64,000 nt of DNA from Dromiciops gliroides (taxonomy: Eukaryota; Chordata; Mammalia; Microbiotheria; Microbiotheriidae), in contig NC_057861.1 of NCBI RefSeq assembly GCF_019393635.1, forward strand, positions 61,506,532 through 61,570,531, in the 5' to 3' direction. Position 1 is the first letter of the stretch, and each line of letters opens with the position of its first letter. Of the stretch, positions 54,626 to 64,000 are shown piece by piece. The translations under genes were made by a program, and so were the position numbers. The notes beneath the pieces are model-generated. The model was not told where the DNA came from. It did not search any database and was given only the letters and a program-made list of their open reading frames with translations.

Positions 54626-54862
54626 AGGGCAGCTGGGTAGCTCAGCGGATAGAGTGCTAGGACCTGGATTGAAGAAAACCTGAGTTCAAATTCAGCCTCA
54701 GAAGCTTACTCCTGAGCAAGTCACTTCACCCTGTTTGCCTCAGTTTCCTCACACATAAAATGAGCTGGAGAAAGAATGGCAAACCATTCCAGTATCTTGG
54801 CTGCAGAACACCCCAAATGGGGCCACAAAGAGTCAGACTGAAAGTACTGAACAACAACAACC
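54626..54862 (+). mobile_element. SINE with RTE/BovB-like tail, complete
   Basis: The head 'gggcagctgggtagctcagc' and 'gagttcaaattcagcctcag' continue into 'aaaatgagctggagaaagaa', 'aaccattccagtatcttgg', 'ccccaaatggggccacaaag' and 'agtcagactgaaagtactga', ending in (CAA)n. Confidence 0.8.
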
Positions 54863-55015
54863 AGTCTGACTGAAATCCATAGAAGAGGGATAAGCCTGGA
54901 AAGGCAGGTTGAACTAGGAAAATTGCCTTGGCTGTGTGGTAAAAGATAGATTGGAGTGGAAGAAGATTAATAATGAAAAAAAAGATTAAATTATTTTTAA
55001 AAATAGTCCAGTTAG

Positions 55016-55172
55016 GAGCAGCTAGGTGGCACAGTGAATAAAGCATGGACCCTGTATTCAGGAGGACCTGAGTTCAAATCCAGCCTGAGACATTTAACAC
55101 CTACTAGCTGTGTGACCCTGGGCAAGTCAGTTAACCCTCATTACCCCACAAACAAACAGACAAATAAAATAA
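55016..55172 (+). mobile_element. tRNA-derived marsupial SINE
   Basis: Full SINE with an (AAAC/AAAT)n tail, flanked by 'aaaatagtccagtt' and 'aaaatagtccagat'. Confidence 0.88.
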
Positions 55173-55394
55173 AATAAAATAGTCCAGATAAGGAGTAAAC
55201 AAGGGAGTGAACTAGGGTGTTGGCTTTCACTGTGGAATGGAGGGGTTAGAGTTTTTTAAAATACACAGAAGAGAGCAGAAGGTAACTCAAAAAGGGACAC
55301 AGAGCAGTCTTGTTACTACTTTGTTAAATTTAATATATACATTTAAACTGTATATAACAGAAGTTCACAGTTTTATATACAATATTCTGTTCTT

Positions 55395-55655
55395 ATGAAG
55401 CAGCTAGGTGATACAATGGTTAGAGTACTGGGCCTGGAGTAAGGAAGACCTGAGTTCAAATCCAGCCTCAGACACTTTTTAGCTGTGTGACCCTATGTAA
55501 GTCCCTTAACTTGTCTGCTTCAGTTTCCTCTTCTGTAAATGGGATAATAATAGCACCTATCTCCCAGAATTTTGTGAGAATCAAATAATATCTGCAAAGT
55601 GTTTAATACAGTGCCTGGCACATAGGAGGAGTTTAATAAAAATTTCCTTCCTTCC
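55395..55655 (+). mobile_element. SINE with L2/MIR-type tail
   Basis: The head 'agcagctaggtgatacaatg' leads through 'tcagtttcctcttctgtaaa' and 'tgggataataatagcaccta' to 'acagtgcctggcacatagga'. Confidence 0.75.
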
Positions 55656-56430
55656 TTCTCACTATGCTGATATGTTCACATCTGCTTATGTTTTAAGTTT
55701 GTAACAAAAAAAGAAAATTTAAAATAAAAGAAGAGGGAGTGTTAAATTACAGAAAAAAAATTATGGGCATAGAATCAACCTGATTTGGCTACTAATTGGG
55801 CATGGAAGTGGGGCAAGTGAGACAAAGAATCAGAGAGGATTTTGAGGATTTGAACTTAACCCTCTGTCTCAAGTAGGGAATGAGAAACAGACAGACATGT
55901 CTATGGAGACCCAAGAGACATTGCCAAGACATTGGATGAGAGACATCTAGCAAGACACAGAAACAAAGGCTCCTGGGCCACCACTGCTACCATAACTCCT
56001 CTCTCCAGGGCTAGTCTACAAACACCAGTGTCTGTTTCCTTCCTTACTAGAACATTTTTATAATTTGGTAGATTTGTGATCTCATCAACATGAATACTCC
56101 TTTTAATGGGGCAGATTGCAACACATCCCCACCCCATTATATGCAACTTTTGTCCATGTCTTCTTGTAAATCCTCCCCAGGAGCCCCCAACATGCTGTGG
56201 TGGAGGGTGTCTACCTCCAAATGGCTTGACCCTGTATGGGTACTAATGGAGCACACAGGCTGTCAGTAGGTTGTCTATTTCTTGCTCTCACTGCAAGTGG
56301 TCCCCCTTCCTTTCTTTTCACACATCTCTCAGATGATATTCTGAATGAATGACATAATTACATCTCTCCCATGGATCCCTCATTCCTGTGGAGTCAGCTC
56401 TCTAAGTCATTTTTTTCTGCTGCTGCTGCT
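55656..56430. other. Intergenic, no feature recognised
   Basis: No named repeat or supported exon. A (CTG)n-like 'tgctgctgctgctact' lies at about 56418-56434. Confidence 0.35.
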
Positions 56431-56434
56431 ACTG

Positions 56435-56705
56435 ATGTTTGAGTGATTGGGAGAATGGTGGTCCCATCAATAGAAATAAGGAAGCTGAGAAGAGGGGCAG
56501 GCAATTGTCTATTTCTGCCCCAGGCACAAAGTTAGCTAGAGATAGGAAATTGGAAGAGGACTAAAATAGTAGCCACTGGATTGGACCATTAGGGGTCCAT
56601 AGGAGAGCAGTTACAATTAAGTAGTGCTAGATTGCAGGGGATTGAGAGAAGACTGGGTAGTGAGGAAGTAAAGGGAGGGAACATGGATGACTTCTTGAAA
56701 ATTGA
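56435..56705 (+). repeat. Old dispersed repeat, family not named
   Basis: 'gattgggagaatggtggtcc', 'catcaatagaaataaggaag' and 'gggagggaacatggatgact' resemble the dispersed block at 22320-23060. Confidence 0.35.
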
Positions 56706-56754
56706 GCAATGCTGGGGAAGAGTTTGAAGGGATAGCAGGCATGGCAAAGATCAC

Positions 56755-57645
56755 TGGTATAGAGCTTCATATGACCTCAAAGTCCATTTATTCCTGCCCT
56801 CTCCACCTCACCAAAACTACATGCAGAAATAGTCACACTCTTGATCTCCCCATCATTCACAAATGCTCCACTTCCATATTCATGAACTCTGAAATTCTCA
56901 TATCTGATTGCGACCTGTCATTCCAAATCTCCCTCGTCTTGCAATCCCAAATCCTATTCTTTGTCCTCATCATGACCTTCAATCCCTTGACCTTTTAGTT
57001 CTTTTCCAAGCCATTACCCCCTGGATTGTCTACACTCTGGTCCCTTTCCTATCTTAGACCCATTATTGAGCCAATTCAACTCCACAATGTATTTTTCTTT
57101 TGAATTCCTTCCCTTCTTATTCTTTTTTTTTTTTTTAAGGTGAGGCAATTGGGGTTAAGTGACTCCAGGGTCACACAGCTAGTAAGTGTTAAGTGTCTGA
57201 GGCCGAATTTGAACTCAGGTCCTCCTGACTCCAGGGCCTGTGCTCTATCCACTGCACCACCTAGCTGCCTCTCCCTTCTTATTCTATGACTGTTGTTACC
57301 TGCCAAACCTCAGCTCTGGATCTTTCCTGCTTTCCACTGCCTTCACCTCTACTCATGTGCTGATGATAAACGAACAAAGTCGGAGAAAGTCATGAAACTC
57401 TGCTGGATCCATTACAAATTTATGGAATCTCAACTGGGCCTTCTGCAGCAAAGCAATCCTTTCAAACTTCCTTACCTGACTCTCACTAACCTCACTAATC
57501 ATTCCCAACCCTGAAATCTCCCATAGCTTCTCCTCCCCTCATCCTCTCAACTGAGAATTTTGACTCATGTTTCACTGAAAAAACTGAAGCCGCTTGCTGA
57601 AAGCTTCCTCTTCTTCCATTCTCATCAACTTTTACCTTCCCAGAT
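56755..57645 (+). mobile_element. L2/CR1-type LINE fragment, split by a SINE
   Basis: 'gaccttcaatcccttgacct', 'cattattgagccaattcaac' and 'ttttgactcatgtttcactg' read as one decayed LINE-like text around the SINE at 57124-57270. No frame survives and the family call is weak. Confidence 0.35.
57124..57270 (-). mobile_element. tRNA-derived marsupial SINE
   Basis: Reverse SINE lacking a few body bases, flanked by 'cccttcttattct' on both sides. Confidence 0.88.
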
Positions 57646-57651
57646 GCCTTC

Positions 57652-57797
57652 TTTTTTTTTTTTTTTAGTGAGGCAATTGGGGTTAAGTGACTTGCCCAGG
57701 GTCACACAACTAGTGTTAAGTGTTTGAGACCGGATTTGAACTCAGGTACTCCTGACTCCAGGGCCAGTGCTTTATCCACTGCACCACCTAGCCGCCC
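57652..57797 (-). mobile_element. tRNA-derived marsupial SINE
   Basis: Reverse SINE flanked by 'cccagatgccttct' on both sides. Confidence 0.9.
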
Positions 57798-57964
57798 CTC
57801 CCAGATGCCTTCTGCCATGACTTCTGCCTTCACCCTTGTCTCATATAATGAGGTGTCCCTTTTCCTTGCCAAGGCAAAACCCTGTATATGCACAAATAAT
57901 CCCATCCCATCCTGTTTTTCAGCAGATTGCCCCTTCTACCGTTAATCATTCTTTCATTAATCTT

Positions 57965-58131
57965 ATTTATTTATTTATTTGTTTGCTTGTTTTGTGGGGC
58001 AATGAGGGTAAAGTGACTTGCCCAGGGTCACACAGCTAGTAAGTGTCAAGTGTCTGAGGTCATATTTGAACTCAGGTCCTCCTGAATCCAGGGCCGGTGC
58101 TTTATCCATTGTGCCACCTAGCTGGCTGCCC
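57965..58131 (-). mobile_element. tRNA-derived SINE (first of two at one site)
   Basis: Reverse SINE with a (TTTA)n-rich tail between the first and second copies of 'ctttcattaatctt'. Confidence 0.88.
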
Positions 58132-58148
58132 TCTTTCATTAATCTTTT

Positions 58149-58304
58149 CACCTTTCTTTTTTTTTTTTAAGTGAGGCAATTGGGGTTAAGTGACTTGCCC
58201 AGGGTCACACACTAGTAAGTGTTAAGTGTCTGAGGCCGGATTTGAACTCAGGTACTCCTGACTCCAGGGCCGGTGCTCTATCCACTGTGCCACCTAGCCA
58301 CCCC
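58149..58304 (-). mobile_element. tRNA-derived SINE (second of two at one site)
   Basis: Reverse SINE between the second and third copies of 'ctctttcattaatctt', directly adjoining the previous one. Confidence 0.88.
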
Positions 58305-58574
58305 ACTCTTTCATTAATCTTTAATCTCTATCTAGTAGCCTACAAACATGCCCAAGTCTCCGTCATCTTCAAAAATCCCTCATTCAATTCATCTATCCCT
58401 GATGTTGTCCCATACCTATCCTCCTTTTTTGTGTGTGGCTAAACTCTCTGAGAAGCCTGTCTACAATATCTACAATAGGTGCCTCCACTTCCTTTCCTCT
58501 CACTTCTATAGTTTGGCTTCCAGCTTCCTTATTCAACTGGAACATTCTCCAGAGTTAACAATCTCTCTCTTTTT

Positions 58575-58745
58575 AAAAAAAATTTTATTTATTTATTTAT
58601 TTATTTTTGGCTGGGCAATGGGGATTAAGTGACTTGCCCAGGGTCACACAGCTAGTAAGTGTCAAGTGTTTGAGGTCACATTTGAACTCGGGTCCTCCTG
58701 AATCCAGGACTGGTGCTTTATCCACTGCACCATCTAGCTGTCCCC
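58575..58745 (-). mobile_element. tRNA-derived marsupial SINE
   Basis: Reverse SINE with an (ATTT)n tail, flanked by 'taacaatctctct' and 'taacaatctctta'. Confidence 0.88.
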
Positions 58746-58931
58746 TAACAATCTCTTAATTGCTAAATCTAATGACCTTTTCTCAATTCTCCTACTTCTT
58801 GACTTCTCTGCAGTCTTTGAGACTGTGGATCATTCTCTATCCCCTGAAACTAGGCTTATAACCTAGGTGCTGTGACTCCTCCCTGTCTCTCATCCCTCGT
58901 ATCCAATCTATTGTCAAAATCTGCCATTTCA

Positions 58932-59077
58932 GGGGGCAGCTACGTGGCGCAGTGGATAAAGCACTGGCCCTGGATTCGGGAGGACCTGAGTTCAAATCTG
59001 ACCTCAGACACTTGACACTTGCTAGCTGTGTGACCCTGGGCAAGTCACTTAATCCCCATTGACCCGCAAAAAACAAA
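58932..59077 (+). mobile_element. tRNA-derived marsupial SINE
   Basis: Full SINE flanked by 'aaaatctgccattt' on both sides. Confidence 0.9.
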
Positions 59078-59424
59078 CAAAAATCTGCCATTTTACCTTC
59101 AGAACATATCTCATATATGCCCCCCTCTCTCCTCTGACATTGCCACCATCCTGGTATAGCCCCTCATCACCTCACCCCTGGACTATTATAACGGTTTGTT
59201 GGTTGGTCCCCTTGCCACAAGTCTCCACTCCAGTTCATTCCTTGCTCAACTGCCTAAGTGGTTTTCCTAAAACACAGGTTTGACCAAATCACCTTTCTAT
59301 TCAATCAACTCCAGTGGCTCCTTTTGGCCTCCTGGATCAAATATAAAATTTTTTTGGTGTTCAAAGTCCTTTAAAACCTGATGCCCCTCTCCAGCCTTCT
59401 TAAGCATAATATCCCCCTTTCCAC

Positions 59425-59792
59425 TGTTAAGGCTAAAATTCTAGCTATTCTGTCTAAAATATCTAATGAGTGGTCACCAATAAATTATAAGCTTCAGCAA
59501 GAGTTAGGCTTTAAAGCATTTATTAAGGAGAATAAGAATTTGGTAAAGAGAGAGAGAAAGGCCTAGATTCCTATCTATTAAAGGGAGAGCGCATTTCTAG
59601 CTCCCTTCTCCACCAGCATCCTCAGGAAAGAGAGCGAGACAGAGCGCTAGTCTCTTCCTTCTTCCTTCCACTAGCCAACATCACTTCCTGACGCCAAAGA
59701 AAAGATGCATGTTCTTGCCCTCAAAGACCTTCCTTTCATGGGCGGAACTTTTCTACAGTAAGTCTCCAGCAGGTGGCATCATTCCAATCACA
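59425..59792 (-). mobile_element. Solo LTR of family C, copy 2
   Basis: A 368-base LTR, TGTTAAGGCT ... CCAATCACA, flanked by CCAC on both sides (59421-59424, 59793-59796). The L2 text becomes continuous when it is removed. Relative to copy 1 it lacks three bases at the right end and has a small GA-rich insertion. Confidence 0.87.
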
Positions 59793-60190
59793 CCACCCTC
59801 CATAATGCACTATGCTATCCAGAGACACTAGCCTCCTTTCTGTTCCTCAAATAAGACACTCCATTTCCTGACTCTGGACATTTTCACTGGATATCTCCCC
59901 ATCTGGGGAATGCACTTGCTCCTCCTCATCTCTGCCTCTTGCTTTCCCTGATTTCTTTCAAGTTCTAGCTAAAATCCCATCCTACCTTTACCAATCCCCT
60001 TTAATCCTAGTACCTTACTGTTAATTATCTCCAAATTAGATAGCTTGTTTGTAAGATAATGGCTTTCATGTTGTCTCCCCCTTAAGATTGAGCTCCTTGA
60101 GAGCTGGAGCCATATTTCACCTTTCTTTGTCCCCCATTGATTACTACAACTCATGGCACACAGTAGGAGTTTAGTGTTTGCTGAATAATT

Positions 60191-60929
60191 AATTTTACAA
60201 AAAAGCAAACTGAAATCCAGTCAAGTCACTTAAGAGATTAAGTGACTTGCCACATGCACTAAGTAGCAGAACCAACATTTGAATCAGGCCCATATGCACT
60301 CAGTACTTTTTTTTTTTTCATTGTGCCATACTGAAATTATTTCTTAACAATTTCGATTGTTCACAGTTTGAACTGAGGTTCACCAAAAGGCTGCAACATA
60401 TTGCAAACAAGGAGTTATAAGGAAAAGCAGAGGCCAGGAGGTCATCAAAGAATGAGGTTGGTTATATGGTATGAGTGTCAGGGAAAATCAGTGGATAGTC
60501 TCTGTTCCCCAGGTATTCTTCCAATGTCAGAAGAAAGTGAGGAAGGTCCCAGCATGTCAGCACATTGAGTTGACCCTTACCAGAAGATTTATAGGAGAAC
60601 ATGAAAAAATGTCACCCAGGATGGACAGGGATAAATGTGTTGGGACAGTGATTCCCATTTAGCTTCCTGCAAATCTCTTGGAGTTTTAGGACAATGGTCC
60701 AAGGGGTTTGTGCTAAAAATTCTTTGATGGCACCATAAGAAGTAAATAATTGCTTAATTTGTAACAAATATACTTTTTCTTTGTGACAACAAGAATGTGC
60801 AAGTTTGAAACATCGTAGGTTTGTTTCTGCAGCATTTAAAAACTATCATGATCATGTGTGCAATCACTTTGGCATTCGTTCAAGTGATTACACCAAACTA
60901 AATGCAGTGTTCTTGTAGTTTTTCTTTTC
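60191..60929. other. Intergenic, MIR remnant, otherwise unrecognised
   Basis: 60215-60320 is MIR-like ('aagagattaagtgacttgcc'). 60320-60929 may be the left part of the decayed hAT element that continues to 61980, but no motif proves this. Confidence 0.3.
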
Positions 60930-61037
60930 TTTCCTTTTTGGCGGGACAATGAGGGATAAGTGACTGAGGCCAGATTTAAACTCAGGTCCTCCTGAATCCA
61001 GGGCCAGTGCTTTATCCACTGCACCACCTAGCTGCCA
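60930..61037 (-). mobile_element. tRNA-derived SINE with internal deletion
   Basis: The middle of the body (the 'cccagggtcacacagctagt' segment) is missing, so 'ataagtgactgaggccagat' is joined directly. Flanks are 'ttcttgtagttttt' and 'ttcttgtggttttt'. Confidence 0.85.
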
Positions 61038-61739
61038 CAATTCTTGTGGTTTTTCAACAAGGATTTGATGCTTGAGTGCAAACTCATTTCCAAAGGACGA
61101 TCAGATGTGTGCACATACCCTCTTTTGCATTCTGTACACTGTACCAAAGTAGCATCTTCCTTCTCCTCTATACCCTTGCAATCATACCTCATCAGCTATC
61201 TAACCACATGGTCAAGATGCTATTCATATCTGTGTTCTTGTTATATGAGTGTCAGGTTGTTTAAAAAACCTTGGTCACTGGACATTACCAGCCATCTTGA
61301 AACTCTCATGGATCATCACAAATATTCTGTAGAAACAAATCTTATATTGCCTTTCACTGTAATATCAAAGCTATTTTCTGATTTAAATTTATCTTCTGCT
61401 TATGTTACTGTTCTTCTAACTGGAAGATTTGCAAATGAACTGGTTGGCAATACTGGTTAGTCATTCAGTAGGATTTTTGTAATGGTATAGCCAATGTGCC
61501 AGTGATAAAAGAGAAAAAAGTAACATCCAAAAATATTTTTCTTTACAAAGATGAGTTTATATATAAACATCATTTAAAAATGAATCTATATGCAATGAAC
61601 TTTAAGTATATTTGTCATTTAATACAGTGCTTGTCATTAGCCAGTAAAAAAGTAAATATTTTATATTGCAACTTGCTATTCATTTTTGACAGCTGGTTAG
61701 GTGGCTACAAATAAAAAGAATTTCCATCTCTCATCATGA

Positions 61740-61860
61740 GAACTTGCAAAATTCTCCTACCATTTTCCACCACATATTTGTGTGAGCAAGCATTTTCATT
61801 TTATACCAGTTTTAAATCAAAATACAGAAATCAACTCTAAGCAGAGCTAGGTTTGAGACT
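61740..61860 (+). pseudogene. hAT transposase C-terminal (dimerisation) remnant
   Basis: At 61775-61837 one frame reads YLCEQAFSFYTSFKSKYRNQ, the signature of the hAT-family dimerisation domain seen in Charlie-type transposases and in domesticated relatives. Frames before and after it have stops and shifts, so this is a dead fragment, not a domesticated gene. Confidence 0.65.
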
Positions 61861-61989
61861 GTGTTTGGCACCAGGCCAAATCTTTTGTCTAAATAAAAAA
61901 ATCCAACATTAAAATTAAGTTAGAATATGATTGTTAAACATCTTCCAAATTATAACTTATTTGACTAAAATGTTATATTCAACAAGATT

Positions 61990-62285
61990 TGTAAAATAAA
62001 GAAATTTAATGTGGTCTTGCATAATAATAACTAGAATTTATATAACACCTACTATGTGCTTTGTGCTAAGCACTTTACAAATATTATTGCATTTCATCCT
62101 CACAACAGCCCTGGGACATAGGCTCTATTACTACCCTATTTTACAGTTGAGGAAACTGAGGCAGAGAGAAGTTAGGTAACTTGCCTGAATCACATAGCTG
62201 GTATGTATCTGAGGCTGGATTTGAACTCAGGTGTTCCTGACTCCAGGCCCAGTGTTCTATCTATTGTAGCATCTAACTGCCAAAC
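61990..62285 (+). mobile_element. MIR-family SINE, nearly complete
   Basis: 'aacacctactatgtgctttg', 'taagcactttacaaatatta', 'ttacagttgaggaaactgag', 'tggatttgaactcaggtgtt' and 'cagtgttctatctattgtag' are in full order. Confidence 0.75.
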
Positions 62286-62885
62286 CAGAAAATAGTAAAC
62301 ATATAAGATCTTGTTGGACTAAATAATTCTTATAGAATGCCCACAAAATTGTAATTACCTTATAATTTTATATTTCAATTTTATAATTATAGGAAGAATA
62401 AAATTTTCTATTTTAAAAGTACATGATGTAAAATTTATTTTAGACCTTATTAGGACAAAAGTTATCATTTTGCATAAGAAAGTATTATACTTAACAAATA
62501 AATCTAAAAGAATAATTATATTAAATTATCCTGGAGGTTCACAACACATTTTTTGGGGACAAGGCATTTGAGGAATAAAAAATATTAGGAATTGGGTTAG
62601 GTAAATATTGCTGGAGAGAACCATTTGGCATTTGAAGAAAAAAAAAAACCTGGGGGTAAGAAGAACATGAGAATGTACAAAATAAAAAAAGAGCCATTAC
62701 AGGGATAGAGCTCACAGAAAGAAGCATTTATTAAGTGCCTCCTGTGTATAGAGGATTGTAGTAGGTAGTGGAGGGAAAACAGAAAATTTATATGAAATCC
62801 AGTCTTTGTTGTAAGTCTAGAATGAAGATAAGACACCAATGATGGTAGTTAGCATGCTCATTAGTACATTATAAATGTCTTAGAG

Positions 62886-63259
62886 CAGTGATATCACATT
62901 CAAAAATAAATAGGAGCGGGGCAGCTAGGTGTCGAAGTGGATAGAGCCCCCCCCACCCCCTCCCCGCCCTGGAGTCAGGAGTACCTGAGTTCAAGTTCTG
63001 CCTTAGACACTTAACACTTACTAGCTGTGTGACCCTGGGCAAGTCACTTAACCCCAATTGCCTCACTAAAAAGAAAAAAAAAGAAATAGGAGCCACTAAA
63101 CCATACATAAGATTCTCTGCCAATGAGCACTGACTTAGAAAACCACGTATTAACATTATCTATATTTTACTATATATTTCTCAATTACATTTTAATTTAG
63201 TCCAGTAGTATTTGGGAGGGGGATCATTCAGCCTGTGGGCACTGTCTTGGACACCTCTG
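62886..63259. mobile_element. hAT-type MITE relative, split by a SINE
   Basis: The left terminus is CAGTGATATCACATTCAA and the right CTTGGACACCTCTG. It shares 'ctcaattacattttaat' and its termini with the element at 13043-13189. The flanking 8 bases do not match. Without the SINE the element is about 200 bases. Confidence 0.6.
62917..63083 (+). mobile_element. tRNA-derived SINE with a C-rich insertion
   Basis: After 'gtggatagagc' the usual 'actgg' is replaced by a C-rich run ('ccccccccaccccctccccg'), then 'ccctggagtcaggag' resumes. Flanks are 'aataggagc' on both sides. Confidence 0.87.
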
Positions 63260-63284
63260 CATTAATGAAGAAGAATAACCAGCA

Positions 63285-63485
63285 TTTATAAATTGCTTTA
63301 AGGTTTGCAAAAGATTTAAATGTTATTTGATCCTTGTAGGAACCTGGTGAGGTTAGGGGCCATTTTCTTTCTTTTACAAACAAAGAAACTGAGGCTGAGA
63401 GAAGTTAAGTGACTTATCCAGGGTCACAGAGCTAGAAAGTTTGGGAGGGTGAATTTAAACTCAATTCTTCCTCACTCCAGTGTTT
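63285..63485 (+). mobile_element. MIR-family SINE
   Basis: 'aaccagcatttataaattgc', 'ttaaggtttgcaaaagattt', 'acaaacaaagaaactgaggc' and 'gtgacttatccagggtcaca' follow the MIR3-like order. Confidence 0.65.
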
Positions 63486-63519
63486 TACTTCACAAAGTGC
63501 TATGTGGGATCTGAGAGGG

Positions 63520-63920
63520 AAAGTTATTATCAACCATGGCAGAGATATGGGAAGGTTTCCTGCAGAAAGTTAAATTTAAGTTTTAAAGGAAGGACAGAAA
63601 AATAATGCAATTTTCTGAGGACAGTTTTTCAGACATTGGGAATAGTGTGGAGGACAGAGTATATCCAGGAATATAGGAAGTAGCATTAAGATTAGAGAGG
63701 TAGGGTAGAAAGCAAGGACTATAGTCCCCCATGCTCCCAGCTCTGTGAGTCACAGCAAATGGAGGAAGAGAGTTACAACAGTGCATTGGAGTTGGCTCAG
63801 ACCAGTTCCCAAGAGTGGATTGTTAAATTTTCGATGTGACCATTTATACCTTAGAAGTAGGCAAGTAACAAATTGGGGCTTGATGATTTTGTTGATGGTC
63901 TAGATGTAAGAAAGTGAAGG
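63520..63920 (+). repeat. Old dispersed repeat, family not named
   Basis: 'ggaaggtttcctgcagaaag', 'gacattgggaatagtgtgga' and 'gaagtagcattaagattaga' resemble the purine-rich dispersed blocks near 16310 and 22320. Confidence 0.35.
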
Positions 63921-64000
63921 AGAAAAAGGTAATAATGTATTATAAATTTAAAAGTATGTCATGCTGATAAGTGGTGGTATTTTTTAGAGAGCCAGTTGTT

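Larger units (their letters stand above)
58330..60190 (+). mobile_element. L2/CR1-type LINE stretch with later insertions
   Basis: 'tggcttccagcttccttatt', 'cttgacttctctgcagtctt', 'ctccagtggctccttttggc', 'caaagtcctttaaaacctga' and the L2-type end 'gattgagctccttgagagct' at about 60087 form one LINE text. It is broken by SINEs at 58575-58745 and 58932-59077 and by an LTR at 59425-59792. Confidence 0.55.

Noticed and set aside
61044-61460. 138-codon frame at 61044-61460
   Set aside because: AT-rich, no recognisable domain, no splice context, and it overlaps probable decayed hAT sequence. The real hAT motif is further right, at 61775-61837.

Overview
The window is nuclear DNA from a marsupial, most likely an Australian lineage. 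The main reason is about forty copies of a short tRNA-derived SINE of the marsupial WSINE/MAR type, with head GGGGCAGCTAGGTGGCGCAG and body TAGCTGTGTGACCCTGGGCA. Marsupial-type L1 3' ends, L2/MIR fragments and several endogenous-retrovirus LTR families support this. The species itself cannot be fixed from the sequence alone.  Two real protein-coding genes are present, head to head across one CpG-rich promoter region. NDUFA13 (GRIM-19, a complex I accessory subunit) is on the minus strand. Its five coding exons (18469-18562, 10468-10546, 5094-5165, 4394-4463, 3172-3291) give exactly 144 codons with clean GT/AG junctions. TSSK6, an intronless testis-specific serine/threonine kinase of 272 residues, is on the plus strand at 19577-20395. 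This divergent pair matches human 19p13.11, where GATAD2A would be expected next. No GATAD2A coding exon was recognised in the 43 kb to the right of TSSK6.  Layout: 1-3170 is intergenic with old L2/MIR debris; 3172-18562 is NDUFA13, with introns full of L1, SINE and hAT fragments and a 33-bp minisatellite in intron 4; 18080-20500 is the CpG-rich bidirectional promoter plus TSSK6. 23408-32130 is a degenerate gammaretrovirus-like provirus on the minus strand (3' LTR, env, pol, pro, gag; no 5' LTR). Two solo LTRs of a second family and four full SINEs have broken into it, and its integrase core is deleted. 33-39 kb holds three more LTRs of that second family. 40-64 kb is a stack of L1, L2, MIR, SINE, LTR and hAT remnants with no recognisable gene.  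The biology is ordinary marsupial chromosome structure: two conserved housekeeping/germline genes and many layers of transposons. I found no convincing new system. The most informative signals are the insertion layers, which can be ordered by their target-site duplications, SINE heads joined to different LINE tails, two sites hit twice by SINEs, and one unexplained exon-like reading frame near 39.4 kb.
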